Source: Phytophthora quininea (Eukaryota; Oomycota; Peronosporomycetes; Peronosporales; Peronosporaceae). Taken from it: 64,000 nucleotides of DNA. The translations under genes and the position numbers were made by a program. The notes beneath the pieces were generated by a model. That model was not told the origin of the DNA. It searched no databases and worked only from the letters and a program-made list of their open reading frames with translations. The stretch spans positions 1 through 64,000 of the forward strand of contig JAAVTG010000350.1 of the NCBI GenBank assembly GCA_011947345.1. The letters run 5' to 3'. Shown here one piece after another: positions 23,721 to 33,150 of this stretch (positions are counted from its first letter, which is position 1; every line of letters begins with the position of its first letter).

Positions 23721-24083
23721 CGTTTTTATCGAGGGGCTAGAGGGGTTCATGAAAACAATGACTTGGCGTGGTCACTACTGACTTTGTTTTATCTGATCTA
23801 TCCAATAGACCACTTTCCCCTGGAGGCCGGCTCATGTAGTCCATGCTCAAACAGTATCGAAACGTGGATAAATTGCCACTTGTCAACAAAACATGAACCC
23901 CAAACAAGTAAGATCCTTACTCCGGTTTTGTTTTTCATGCGTTTTCAGATGGACAGATTGTGACCTTGAAGTTGAAGAAGCTATGGCTTTTTCCTTTTAA
24001 AAGGCCAAAAGCCATCGCTGCAGCCGCCCTTCATCTGCTGGCATCACTTTCCTACTTGCTGCCAAGAACCAAACCATTTTTGC

Positions 24084-24163
24084 GTACGTACGTGGGGGTT
24101 TCTAAGGTGATACCTCTGCAAGATTTCAAACTAATGCTAATGCTATCTGTGAACTGACTACAG
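24084..24163 (+). other. Probable 5'-leader intron of H4 variant 1
   Basis: Donor GTACGTACG follows TTTTTGC, and acceptor CTACAG ends seven bases before the H4 ATG. Copy 2 has a matching intron with donor GTACGTATG ending directly at the ATG (44771-44838). Shared placement suggests it came with the H4 gene when the element acquired it. Confidence 0.55.
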
Positions 24164-24169
24164 CTTCTC

Positions 24170-24481
24170 ATGTCTGGGCGAGGGAAGGGCGTGAAAGGAG
24201 TGGGGAAAGGTGGTGCAAAGCGGCATTGCTACATCTTGAGGGATAATCTTCAAGGCATTGGACGGACAGCAATTCGACGTCTTGCCCGCCGAGGAGGCGT
24301 CAAGCGTATGTCTGGTCTAATCTATGAAGAGGCAAGAGCCGTGCTGAAAGCGTTTTTGGGAAGTCTCGTGCAAGATGCGGTGACGTACACGGAATATGCT
24401 GGCAGAAAAACGGTCACTCGCATGGACGTCGTGTATGCGCTCAAGCGCCAAGGCCGTATTCTGTATGGTTTTGATTCGTAA
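24170..24481 (+). CDS. Divergent histone H4 (copy 1), Lys20 replaced
   Basis: Intact 103-codon frame, the normal H4 length, with the whole histone fold. The tail keeps acetylatable Lys5, 8, 12 and 16 ([19 protein letters not shown]), but positions 19-20 are Cys-Tyr instead of Arg-Lys, so the Lys20 methylation site is absent. Changes shared with copy 2 include L10V, K20Y, V21I, I26L, K31R, I46M, G56A, V65L and I66V, indicating descent from one variant. It lies last in the cargo, before the element's terminal hairpin. An intact frame amid decayed genes suggests selection or recent activity. It is unlikely to be the main H4 of the cell. Confidence 0.9.
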   Translation: MSGRGKGVKGVGKGGAKRHCYILRDNLQGIGRTAIRRLARRGGVKRMSGLIYEEARAVLKAFLGSLVQDAVTYTEYAGRKTVTRMDVVYALKRQGRILYGFDS

Positions 24482-24616
24482 CCGATGCAAAGAGAGATTC
24501 ATCTCACACCACTAAGCATCTAATGAAGGAAAATTAAAATTAAAGATCGCATGCGTTTTGGTTTTGCTTTGCTAGAGGTCATCAATTTATCTAATCGACC
24601 CCAACGAACTACGTTT

Positions 24617-24644
24617 CCCCGGGACCACAGGCCCGGGTAAGCTA
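24617..24644. other. 3' terminal hairpin of Helitron-like copy 1
   Basis: CCCCGGGACCACAGGCCCGGG followed by TAAGCTA; the outer CCCGGG arms pair. The 40-odd bases from ACGAACTACGTTT to AGCTAT align closely with 49517-49560 at the end of copy 2. A short palindrome just before the 3' end is the classic Helitron terminus, although no CTRR follows. Confidence 0.7.
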
Positions 24645-24685
24645 TTTTTTCTGGGATAGGAGAGAAGCGTGTCAACGGTGGTCAC

Positions 24686-24704
24686 TACCGGTAATTACCA
24701 GTAC
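24686..24704. repeat. TACCGGTA element beyond copy 1
   Basis: TACCGGTAATTACCAGTA, about 45 bases outside the hairpin. See the similar clusters at 12620, 32039 and 51480. Confidence 0.55.
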
Positions 24705-24841
24705 GATGTTGCTTCGTCCTAGTTTGTTTGTATCGGCCAACTCGCCAATATTCTCACATACGCACGAGGGCAAATGGAGCGGCTGCGAAGCAGGAGCGAT
24801 AGATGCCGAAAAACGTATCACCGCCAGTAACGCGACAAAAC

Positions 24842-24914
24842 TATCAACGGCCGGGTTCGAACCGGCGACCTTCTGCGTGTAAAGCAGACGTGATAACCAC
24901 TACACTACGCTGAT
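24842..24914 (-). tRNA. tRNA-Val (anticodon UAC)
   Basis: Read on the minus strand: acceptor ATCAGCG pairs with CGTTGAT (one G-U), D-arm with A-box TAGTGTAGTGGTTATCAC, anticodon stem TCTGC/GCAGA around loop TTTACAC (anticodon TAC), T-arm GCCGG/CCGGC around TTCGAAC, discriminator A. All arms fold, total 73 nt without CCA. The acceptor does not look like a standard eukaryotic tRNA-Val start, so a tRNA-derived repeat is possible, but no SINE body was seen. It lies 200 bp outside the Helitron-like 3' hairpin. Confidence 0.85.
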
Positions 24915-25367
24915 ATTATTATTGAAAAATAATTTTTATAATTATACAGATTCAAGCAGTGCTAGCAGTCCTATCGTCAGTGACCCCACTCCATGCGATA
25001 CCATTGGAAAGAGGAGAAAATGGATGAAAGAGCATGAAGAGACCTCCTTCAGCACAACTGTAGATGCTGAATTACGTTTGTATGGGAGTTGCTATATTAA
25101 CCCGATCAGCGAGCCCCTTTTTGGTCAAAATGTCGTTGAAATAATTTGTCCCAAAAATTATCTGTCGTTTACTTAATCGTATATTACCTTAGGATTTGAT
25201 GTCAGTACACAGCAAAATGGGCACTGCCGATAGAGCAGAGGTTTCCACAACTGCAATAATTAGCTACAAAATTCCTATCAATTGGTTCTTGTTAGGTACA
25301 AATCTGACAAGAATTGGGCCGACAACACCTATTTGGAGGGATCAATGGTGTCCAGCACTGCGTGCGC

Positions 25368-25410
<43 letters not shown>

Positions 25411-25639
25411 TGAGTGAGTGAGTGAGTGAGTGGTGAGTGAGTGAGTGAGTGAGTGAGTGAGTGAGTGAGTGAGTGAGTGAGTGAGTGAGTGAGTGAGTGA
25501 GTGAGTGAGTGAGTGAGTGAGTGAGTGAGTGAGTGAGTGAGTGAGTGAGTGAGTGAGTGAGTGAGTGAATGAAATGTTCAAACTGTTCGATCATCGGCAA
25601 AAAAAAGCTTCGCCGTCAATACCGAGTAATACGTGTAAT
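24915..25639. other. Spacer with large microsatellite
   Basis: No supported gene. AT-rich start, then the GTGT/GAGA/GAGT microsatellite at 25366-25568. Confidence 0.5.
25366..25568. repeat. Compound microsatellite (GT)n-(GA)n-(GAGT)n
   Basis: About 200 bp: a GT run, a GA run, then some 40 GAGT units with a single irregularity near 25432. Long open frames across it (poly Thr-His-Ser-Leu on the minus strand) are artefacts of the repeat. Confidence 0.98.
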
Positions 25640-26378
25640 AGAGAGGTTGTGCAACGGTGTCAATTACAGTGAAAAACACAGTGAGTACAATCTGATTAGA
25701 CAGGGAAACGTAGAGACATATGTGTTGTGCAAGTGTCATTTTTCTGACGGCGGGACGAATGGACAGTGAGAGCTCTGAAGACGAGGAGCTCGCGCTTATC
25801 GCGCTTGTCAGTGACAGCAACTCGCGCTCGCGCTCAAACCGGTTCAATTTTGCCCAGCACGCTACTGCTCCAGTGTGGAAATCCAAGTTTCGCTTCGAAA
25901 AGACGACATCGTGGCACTTATCGTGCATTTCCGCCTTCCTGATCCATTTCCAACAAAGCAGCGCTACCGAGTTTCCGCTCTCGAGGCTCTATGCATTTTA
26001 AAGCTACTTTGACGCCACTTGCAACCTGCTCCCACGCAGCTTGCGTCTCACCATGACCTGCCGACCATGGCGTATGCTTGACGACCTCCTTTAGAAGAAG
26101 GACATCACTGGATGGAAGAAAGCGAAAAGCTTTCCTCCGCTTCGCCTTGGCCACGATTGCGCTGCCTGCACCGACGTCTTCGTTAGCGCAGTTGTCCTCC
26201 CTTGGCATTGCAATTTGCAAACTCACTGTGGCCACTTATTTGTTGTAACTCGTCGTCACAGTGAGCACGCCTCTAACGTACTTTTCCTAGAGCAAAAACA
26301 ACTGTGATGACCAAACCCTACCGATGAGAATGCTCACAGTTCCTTTTCACAGTCTTGTTACCATAGCACAACCTCTCT
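25640..26378. mobile_element. Non-autonomous Harbinger-type element (739 bp)
   Basis: Both ends carry an imperfect inverted repeat of about 48 bp (AGAGAGGTTGTGC at the left; its complement, ending at 26378, at the right) and a 3-bp flanking repeat AAT (TAAT-like context), in keeping with PIF/Harbinger insertions. Inside, the plus strand encodes the N-terminus of a Harbinger-like transposase (25758 to about 26005: acidic start, then DPFPTKQRYRVSALEALCI). The minus strand encodes a truncated Myb/SANT-like protein (26235 to about 26005: FRFLPSSDVLLLKEVV). The two abut tail to tail where the middle was deleted. Autonomous Harbingers carry exactly these two genes, so this is a deletion derivative. 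Confidence 0.8.
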
Positions 26379-26530
26379 AATGCCAGGAGGAAACATTGTT
26401 GAGTGGCATGTAGTCTGGTGTCGTATGTTTTGTGAACTCCACATATCACCGGTAGCTGCACTACCCCGACGACACTCTATATTCTCTTTTACAGCATCAA
26501 TCGAAATCCGCACTGTGTTTGCGAGATTAG

Positions 26531-27175
26531 ATGGCGCAGCTCAACAACCAGGAGGAGGACAAGCTCGATGAGACGTTCCGAAGAGCATCGACTGAGATTT
26601 TTCGGCTGGAGGCGAAGCGTCGGAATAAGTTTATCAACGCGAGACGGCGACCACGGCGCGATTCCGACGACGAAGAGTGAACCCCGTCATCAATATGCTC
26701 TCGCTGCAAACGCACACAGGGCGACACTGATGTCTTACGCTGAACAAATTTCACACCAATTCAGTTCGAGTAGATTTGGAGGACAGTGGAGCCGTTTCTT
26801 CTGACTGTCAGTTGGGGTGTCAAACGTGGGCCCAAGTCCAAGAGCTCTCTGAAGGACATTTTGTTCATGATGACCGCAGCGTTGAAGCATTGCGGAGAAT
26901 GGTACACCGTGGCGCCTTCGTTCAACCGGGGTCCGTCCAAGTTTCAGAAGACGATCAAGAGGTTCTGAAGTGCTAGAACCTCACCCCTAGAAAGCTCTTG
27001 AAAGATGGAAACCCGATGGATCATGAAAGAACTGCTGCTGAGCGGCGACACGTTCATCAATTACTCGTGCGCACGATATGCTACCGACGTCACATTTCAC
27101 CAAGCTAATAGGCCATCCAGCAACCACAACGAATCGATCGTCTACTTCAGCGGCAAGCACAAACAGTGCGACGAG
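26531..27175 (+). pseudogene. Harbinger-like (DDE_4) transposase fragment
   Basis: Starts with an acidic/Arg-rich N-terminus, then a helical region (SLKDILFMMTAALKHCGEW, 26840-26900), and after frameshifts a DDE segment with YATDVTFHQANRPSSNHNES (27077-27136), whose Asp is a candidate catalytic residue. Sequence breaks off near 27175 where a hAT element begins. Several frame changes make it non-functional. The Harbinger derivative at 25640-26378 lies directly upstream but belongs to a different family. Confidence 0.65.
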
Positions 27176-27261
27176 TGATGTCGATCACACGTTTGTTCTC
27201 TTTTTTTGTGTCGTGGTTTCATTGTTTAAACGCGTTCTTACAGTGGCTTTGTTGCTTATTG

Positions 27262-29438
27262 ATGGCACCAACAAAACGAAGACACGTGGCAAAGTCTGAA
27301 AAGCTTTCCAAGAGCCAAAAAGATCGTATACTTCCTCACCTTAATAGTAGTCCCTGCCGGTATTGTGATTTGAGAACAGTCACATTTGATTTCATGAGAG
27401 CAACCACGAATCAAGCCCTAAGAAGCGCCACCACCGCACCAGCAATGCCGAACCACCCCTACCCTGCTCGCACGCACTTCAAGAAGACCAACTGGCGCTG
27501 CAACAAGGCCAACAACTTCCACCAATACCGCCACTGCTTGTCTGCTGCTCGTCGTGCTGCCAGGGAAGGAAGACGTGTAGATATTGTTGAAGACATTCGT
27601 GATCGCAAGGAGAACATCGAGGCGCACCTGTGCATCTGTAAAAACGCTCCAAGCTGGGCACTCCTGATTCGGCTTCCTTTCGCCCGTTCTGCCAGGAAGA
27701 GGAGGTTGAAGATTTGCCGTCGAATAGCCAGCAGTCCGAGATCCCCGACTTTTTGCCCAGAGCTTTGGCCCTGATGACTTGGAGGAATTTGAGCGTTTGC
27801 TCATTGAGTTTCAAGCTGATAACCAGCTGCCGCATCTCTTCATATCTCGCTCCTCCACCAAGCGTTTGTTTGAGTTTTTGCATCTGTTGGCTGTTGCTTC
27901 CTTACCTTCTCGGCATGGTCGCATTCTTGACAAGTTCGCGAAAATCGCGTTCGAAGATGACGAGAGCAATTTACGCGAGACGCAGGTTTTGACGGGGTTA
28001 CCCGTTAATTTTCTTTCGGACGGTTGGAAGAAAATTTCTAGGCTTCATTTGCTTGGCTGTCAGATATCCCTATACGGAGAAGTCTTCGGGGTTGGGCTGT
28101 ACCCGACCGGAGACTGTCACCATGCAGTGGCCATCGCTGAGCAAATGGAAGGCGTCATGACGGAGCTTCAAATGAAGGGTTGGCGGATTGGCGCTGTGGT
28201 GACAGACGATGCCGGGCAATGTGCTCGGGCTCGCCGTATCTTAGCGCTGCGCTGGCCGAGAGTTATTTTTTACTGTGTTTTGCGCATTCGATCAATAACC
28301 TCGTAGAAGATGTGCTTGAAACGACAGCTTTCCGCATTGTGACCACTAAAGCATTTGCAGTGGTGAATTGTTTAAACGTTTCCTCGTCCAAATGGCTCCT
28401 GCGAACTATTAAGGCAATGAAAGAAACGTACGGGGCCAAGGGTATTAGAAGGCTGCTGGCATGATGTGAGACGCGCTGGAACTCCATGCAGCGCTGCTTT
28501 GCTTCCCTATTGCGTGTTCGCACTGCCCTCACCGTGTTTGCAGTCGCCAATCGAGATGACAACGAATTCCCAGAGGTGTTGGCGGTGCTTGATGATGACG
28601 AGTTTTGGAAGGAGTTAGAAGAGGTCGAGGAAGTTATACGACCGCTATGCTACGCGTCATTTATGCTGCAGCATGATGACAATACTCTCAGCGACGTCAC
28701 ATTTTGCTTCCAGCAGCTGTTTGACTCGTTGTCGGCTTCATCAACCAGCGAAAAGATGTTAGTGGCGCTTGAAGAACGCTGGAAAGTCTGCGAGCAACCA
28801 TTGTTTCTACTGGCCTATGACATGGATCCCCGTCGAGCGGAGGTCATCAATCAACTTCCTGAACATGTCGTGGACAAACTTGGCTCCTTTGCATTGATGT
28901 ACTACCGCAAGAATTTTAATGCGGATGCCTCGTCAATAAGAGGCGAAATGTCAGAGTAGGTGGATGGGAGGTACGTGACGAGAGGCAGGTCGATCCAGGA
29001 ATTCCAGGGCTTGGCAACACCTGCGCCTGCCGCTTTCTGGGAGGAAGTAAAGTTGTCAAGCAGCGCCATAGCTTAACTGCGACGCCGTGCGCAGCTAAAA
29101 GAGATACCAAGCGAGCTACAGCACCGAAAAAGCGAATCATGAATCCCAACGAGTTGACGAAGTTCGTAGACCAGAGAACTTCAGTCCGTTCTCGACGAAG
29201 TGGCCAGCACGGAGAGTCACCGTTTAGTCCTGGAGCTCGACGGTATTCTGTGGATAAAATCACGGTGAAATTGGCTCAGTCGACGGCAGAAGGTTGTGCT
29301 GAAGGGGATGATGATGACGGCGCTGACGACCTGGAGACGAAGACGGCGATAGCGACATCGAAGAGGGCCGAGATCCTCTTCAAAACTGGATGGATATTTT
29401 TCAAGAGCTGCTGGGCCCTGACCAAAGCGTGGAACTGA
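27262..29438 (+). pseudogene. hAT-family transposase remnant
   Basis: A BED-like zinc-binding N-terminus (about 27450-27640, with Cys and His pairs) is followed by hAT catalytic-core segments: VVTDDAGQCARARRI (near 28195), LLCFAHSINNLVEDVL (near 28270) and CETRWNSMQR (near 28467). A C-terminal dimerisation-type region remains only as fragments (KKRIMNPNELTKF, near 29130). Frameshifts lie near 27770, 28265, 28465 and 28960. No terminal repeats or 8-bp duplication could be found. It adjoins the broken Harbinger gene, suggesting insertion or rearrangement there. Confidence 0.75.
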
Positions 29439-29978
29439 GAAGCGAGTTGCTTGTTGCAGAGGCTTACCAACGCACTCAACCGAGGAGCAATGTATTTGTT
29501 CCACGAGGTGGGCAGTCAAATTCACCGCCCCCCTTCAATGACCAAGGATTCCCCCAAGCGAGCAGCCTTTCTGAAGGTCGAGATTTCAAAATCGCGTTTG
29601 AAGATCTATTCGGGGTTATTGGGCCTGTAACAGTCTCTCCGATGCCGACACTGTTATGGGTACCTCGGACGAAATTAGTGAAGACGGTTTATACACACGC
29701 TCCTAATTGTGGACTCTATCATCTCTTTAGGCAGAGCTTCCCGCGCAAAATGTACATACAAACTACAAGTGAATGTTTTCTCTGATATTTTGTTCAAACA
29801 GGATCACACAACAATGACACGTATACTTGTATCACGCTCCAGGTAGCAAAGCCAACATCACCATGTTGTGTTGTCGTGACTTTTCGTGAATCGTGGGGGT
29901 AAAGAGATCAAAACGGACCAAAACGGAACCATTTATATTTGATATTTGTATACGGCAATAGGAAAGAGTAGATAAAGA
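29439..29978. other. Gene-less stretch
   Basis: The first 350 bp may still be hAT-derived; the remainder up to the solo LTR is AT-rich with nothing recognisable. Confidence 0.4.
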
Positions 29979-30842
29979 TGTGGTTTAGCTGGATTTATCA
30001 AAATCCGCTTCCACTGTGCCCAGACACCGACTAACGGAGGGGTGCTCCGATGATCCGTGATTAACTGAACTTGTACTCACCTTGTGTACCCATCGGCAGG
30101 CTGGATCTGCTCTTAGGATGCCGCGAAGATGTTGAATCTATCAAGAAGAACTGTCTTGGCGAGACTAGGGGGTTGGAGCAGCGTGAAATCTTCACTCTGT
30201 CCCGGGTTATGGGTTTCCAGACCACTCGTCGCTTGGTTTGACTTGGATCTGGGTCCAGGCGGAGGGTTGCCTTGAGGGTATGTTTTCGCTTCTTTTCGTC
30301 TTTTCGTTACTTAACGCTTCCAATAGCGTGATCTTGGGGGTTGAGGGTCGATCAAACGTCCTGGCCAAGTAGTAACTCCAGTAGACTTTGGATCCGTACT
30401 TGGTACTAGTGGATCCAGGCTGCGAGTGGATCTGGCCAATATACTATCCAGATCACCCGAGCACCGCTTGATCCGTAGTGACCCCGACGTAGCTTGACTG
30501 GGCCAATGCAGATCCCGTAGTCTTAAGCACTAGGAGGGGCACTTGTGGTGTACAAGGCAAAGTCGACTCTGTATTAAGCAAATTATGAGTGGCTCCATGG
30601 AGATCCCATCCCAAAACCTATCATCTGCCCCATTTCTATACCTGCCGCTGGATGTTGTCGCTTGATCAGTCCTCTGGTGTGCCAGATCCACGCCTGGAAC
30701 GGCCTCGGTTGCAGATCTGGGTTGCCTGCGCCTGAATCCAGTGCTTCCGCGATGTATCCATATCTGATCCGGGGATCTGAGTCTGGATCTGGCATGATGG
30801 GCTCCCATATCGACCCCATTTCCGGGAAAGCGCTTCACCACA
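29979..30842 (+). repeat. Solo LTR, copy B
   Basis: An 864-bp near-identical copy of the LTR at 931-1791, same orientation, with the same TGTGGT...ACCACA ends. Unlike copy A it lacks a flanking duplication (AAGA on the left, ATAA on the right). Its right edge abuts a truncated mariner transposase with no trace of the missing mariner part on the left, so this junction arose by recombination or deletion and not by a simple insertion. Confidence 0.8.
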
Positions 30843-31684
30843 ATAACACCACAGAGACAAGAGCGCCGGCAGCAGGGCAGTGATGAGCTTCTCGCGATAG
30901 GTGGCTGACACGTCCTTCAGCACCAGCGTGCCAGCGGGTCTTTGTGGCTGCTTCTTTGCGCCGATGCGTACTCAATGAAGGACCACATGCCTAGCTTGCC
31001 ATAAAAATCGCCCTGCTGTGGCGTCCCAGCGAGGCCGTGCCACCGCTGCAAGGAACATCACCTTGCCGATGAAGCCTTTTCTCTGCAGTGTGCGCTCAGG
31101 TATAGGCTCATCAGGAAGAAGAACAAAGCGCCCAGTAACCATAGTCACGTAGAATAGCTTCTCGTCCACACGAACGACGCCATACATGCCGTCGAACCGA
31201 CAAGAAGCTCTATCTACGTGGCTGAGGCAGTGGAGCTGGCGCTGTTGCTTGTTTGCGTCTATCAGCCGGGCCTTGGTCACGCTTGTGGCAACTCGTGCGT
31301 CGCTTTGCCGAATCCTGCGCTGCAGGCTAGTCGCCGGGATTCCACACACTGCCGCTGCCCCGCGAACAGTAGAGCGTTGGTTGAGGGGGACGGCTCGAAC
31401 CGTTGCACTGCTGCAGTGTGGTCGACGGGACGCCGACCAGTGGAGGGCTTCAGTGAGTCAGCAGCGTAAAAGCAGGCGACTTCGGCGTACCGCTTCGCAC
31501 GCTTCCTCACGCACGATTTCGTGCGTGAGTGGACTTTATGGTGCTTAGCCATCGTGACGAGGAAGACTCTAGGCAGATCACCGTAGGTGGATCGTTTGAG
31601 CAGGTCACTAACGATACAGCATCTTTCATCGTTGGTGAGCTCCTTACAGCGGCGGTTTGAGGGAGAAGCGATAATGCAGGGCAT
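30843..31684 (-). pseudogene. mariner-like transposase fragment
   Basis: On the minus strand, an N-terminal helix-turn-helix region (CKELTNDERCCIVSDLLKRS, 31610-31650) is followed, after frameshifts, by a catalytic segment with VVRVDEKLFYVTM (31140-31180) and GFIGKVMFLAAVARPRWD (31025-31075). The sequence then reaches VLKDVSATYREKLI (30880-30921) and stops at the solo LTR. The second and third catalytic residues are missing. The VDEK-FY motif and KVMFLAAVARPR are typical of oomycete mariner-like elements. Frame breaks around 31350 and 30970. Confidence 0.7.
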
Positions 31685-32559
31685 GCTGGGTTTAAGGGAG
31701 TACTTGGGGAGGGGCTAAATGTGAGGAACTGCTGAAAGTGGTCTGTGAGGCCCTCGATCGGCTGCGGGCCATTCATCACCGACAGCACGCACACCATTCG
31801 ATTCGTACATGTATTGCTCCCGTCTTTCAGTATCTGCCAATCAGCACGCCGTGGCATCAATTTTGACGAATAGAGGCAGTAATTCGTTTCCTGACAACTG
31901 TTGTGTAGTAGGCGTAATTTGGATACGCGAACACGTAAATCATCATCATCATCATCATCATCATGTTCGCAGTTCGTAACGAAGTGTAGAACTGTCGCTT
32001 ATCCCGTTTGGCGTAGTACCGTATGTCATCCTCGAAAAATACCGGTTTTGACTTTTTTCACTTCATTCCACTATGGTTCCTGTTGTTGCGCCCATACAAA
32101 AATAAAAGTCACACTGAATACCGGTATTGGCTAGTACCGGTTTATAGCTAGCGTGCACCACATCACCACGGAGGCTTCTTCAAGATCCACTGTGTCCTCT
32201 TTCCTCAGCAAGTGTCAAGTCGGCGCCACATACAAAAGCACCCAGAGAGCAGCGATGCACAGCAGGAACTTTTCAGGCAAAATGGCGGGCAGGCGCGCGC
32301 TGGATTCGCCGCGGTCGATCGTCCCTCATTCGACGATTTGCAGCGTGAGAGGTAGGTCATGCTGTCATGCGGCTGGGGTCGTGCAGAAGGACAGGATTGC
32401 GAGCTTGGTCTGACGAGGTGATGTGTGCGTGCTAGCAGCTCACCGCGGCAGCGCGTCGGAGGTGCAGGTGGTGACATCCTGCACTCGGGGGCGGTAAGGA
32501 GTGCAGCAGGTTTGCGAGCGGGTATGATGCTCATACGTTCTTTGTTGCTGCTGCTAGAT
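31685..32559. other. Spacer at the 5' side of Helitron-like copy 2
   Basis: No supported gene. Contains a (CAT)8 run near 31938-31963 and TACCGGT repeats at 32039-32144. The 5' end of copy 2 should lie here. Confidence 0.5.
32039..32144. repeat. TACCGGTA-type motifs upstream of copy 2
   Basis: ATACCGGTTTTG at 32039, GAATACCGGTATTGG near 32118 and TAGTACCGGTTTA near 32133; about 415 bp before the Rep-helicase ATG, compared with about 490 bp in copy 1. Confidence 0.6.
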
Positions 32560-33150
32560 ATGAAGAAGGTAGCGCGGAAACGAGCACACGTAGATGACTC
32601 AAGCGATGAGGACGATTTGCTGAAACATCTAGATGTTGCTTACAAGAGGGAGCAGAACAACGCAAGAAAACGCCGTTCGCGGCAACGCCAATACTTGCTC
32701 CGGGAAGAAGCACATAGCAAACCGCTTCTGGAGACAGAGCCAGCGATCAATAAAGAGCGAGACCGTTGCTCGGGCCCCTCCGTGAACAATTGGGCGCTGA
32801 AGGTGTGTCCGACAGCTCTCGTGGCTACGTGAAACATAAGCTGTCATTTTGACCAATTCAGATGTGGTTTACTCATACGTTCTTTGTTGCCGCTAAGTAG
32901 ATACGGACAGTGGATCACAGACGCGAGCGCACTCAGATGGCCCGCGCGATGAGGACGATTTGCTGAAGCATCTCACTGCTGCTCACAAGAGGGAGCAGAG
33001 CAAAGAAAAAGACAGCATCGGATGAAACGCCAATACTTGGCGATCCGCCAAGAAGCTGACAAGCTGTTCCTGAAGCCAATAGACAGTGAAGAGCAAGATC
33101 GTTGCATGAACTCCCTTCGTGAAGAATTGGGCGCGGAAGGTCTGGACGAA
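32530..33150 (+). repeat. Diverged tandem duplication at the Rep-helicase 5' end
   Basis: A unit starting CTCATACGTTCTTTGTTGC at 32530 recurs at 32872 (offset 342 bp). Both copies encode the acidic start (DEDDLLKHL) and continue to the Cys region, with about one difference in five bases. The first copy ends in a stop at 32832, the second leads into the rest of the gene. Confidence 0.75.

Larger units (their letters stand above)
13163..24644 (+). mobile_element. Large Helitron-like element, copy 1 (minimum extent)
   Basis: The block runs from the Rep-helicase gene, past a LINE fragment, through genes A, B, C and a histone H4 variant, to a hairpin followed by AGCTAT at 24617-24644. The same gene order and orientation recur at 32.6-49.56 kb with clearly diverged sequence, and both copies end in a related hairpin. 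This argues that the cargo belongs to the element and not to the host locus. The 3' end lacks the CTRR terminus of canonical Helitrons (it reads CTAT), so a Helitron variant is more likely. The 5' end is inferred to lie within the 600 bp upstream of 13163. Confidence 0.65.

Noticed and set aside
25292..25600. Long minus-strand frames of repeated Thr-His-Ser-Leu
   Set aside because: They are translations of the GAGT microsatellite in two frames, not genes.
31385..31410. GGCTCGAACCG considered as a tRNA B-box
   Set aside because: No matching A-box or foldable arms; it is part of the mariner-like coding remnant.
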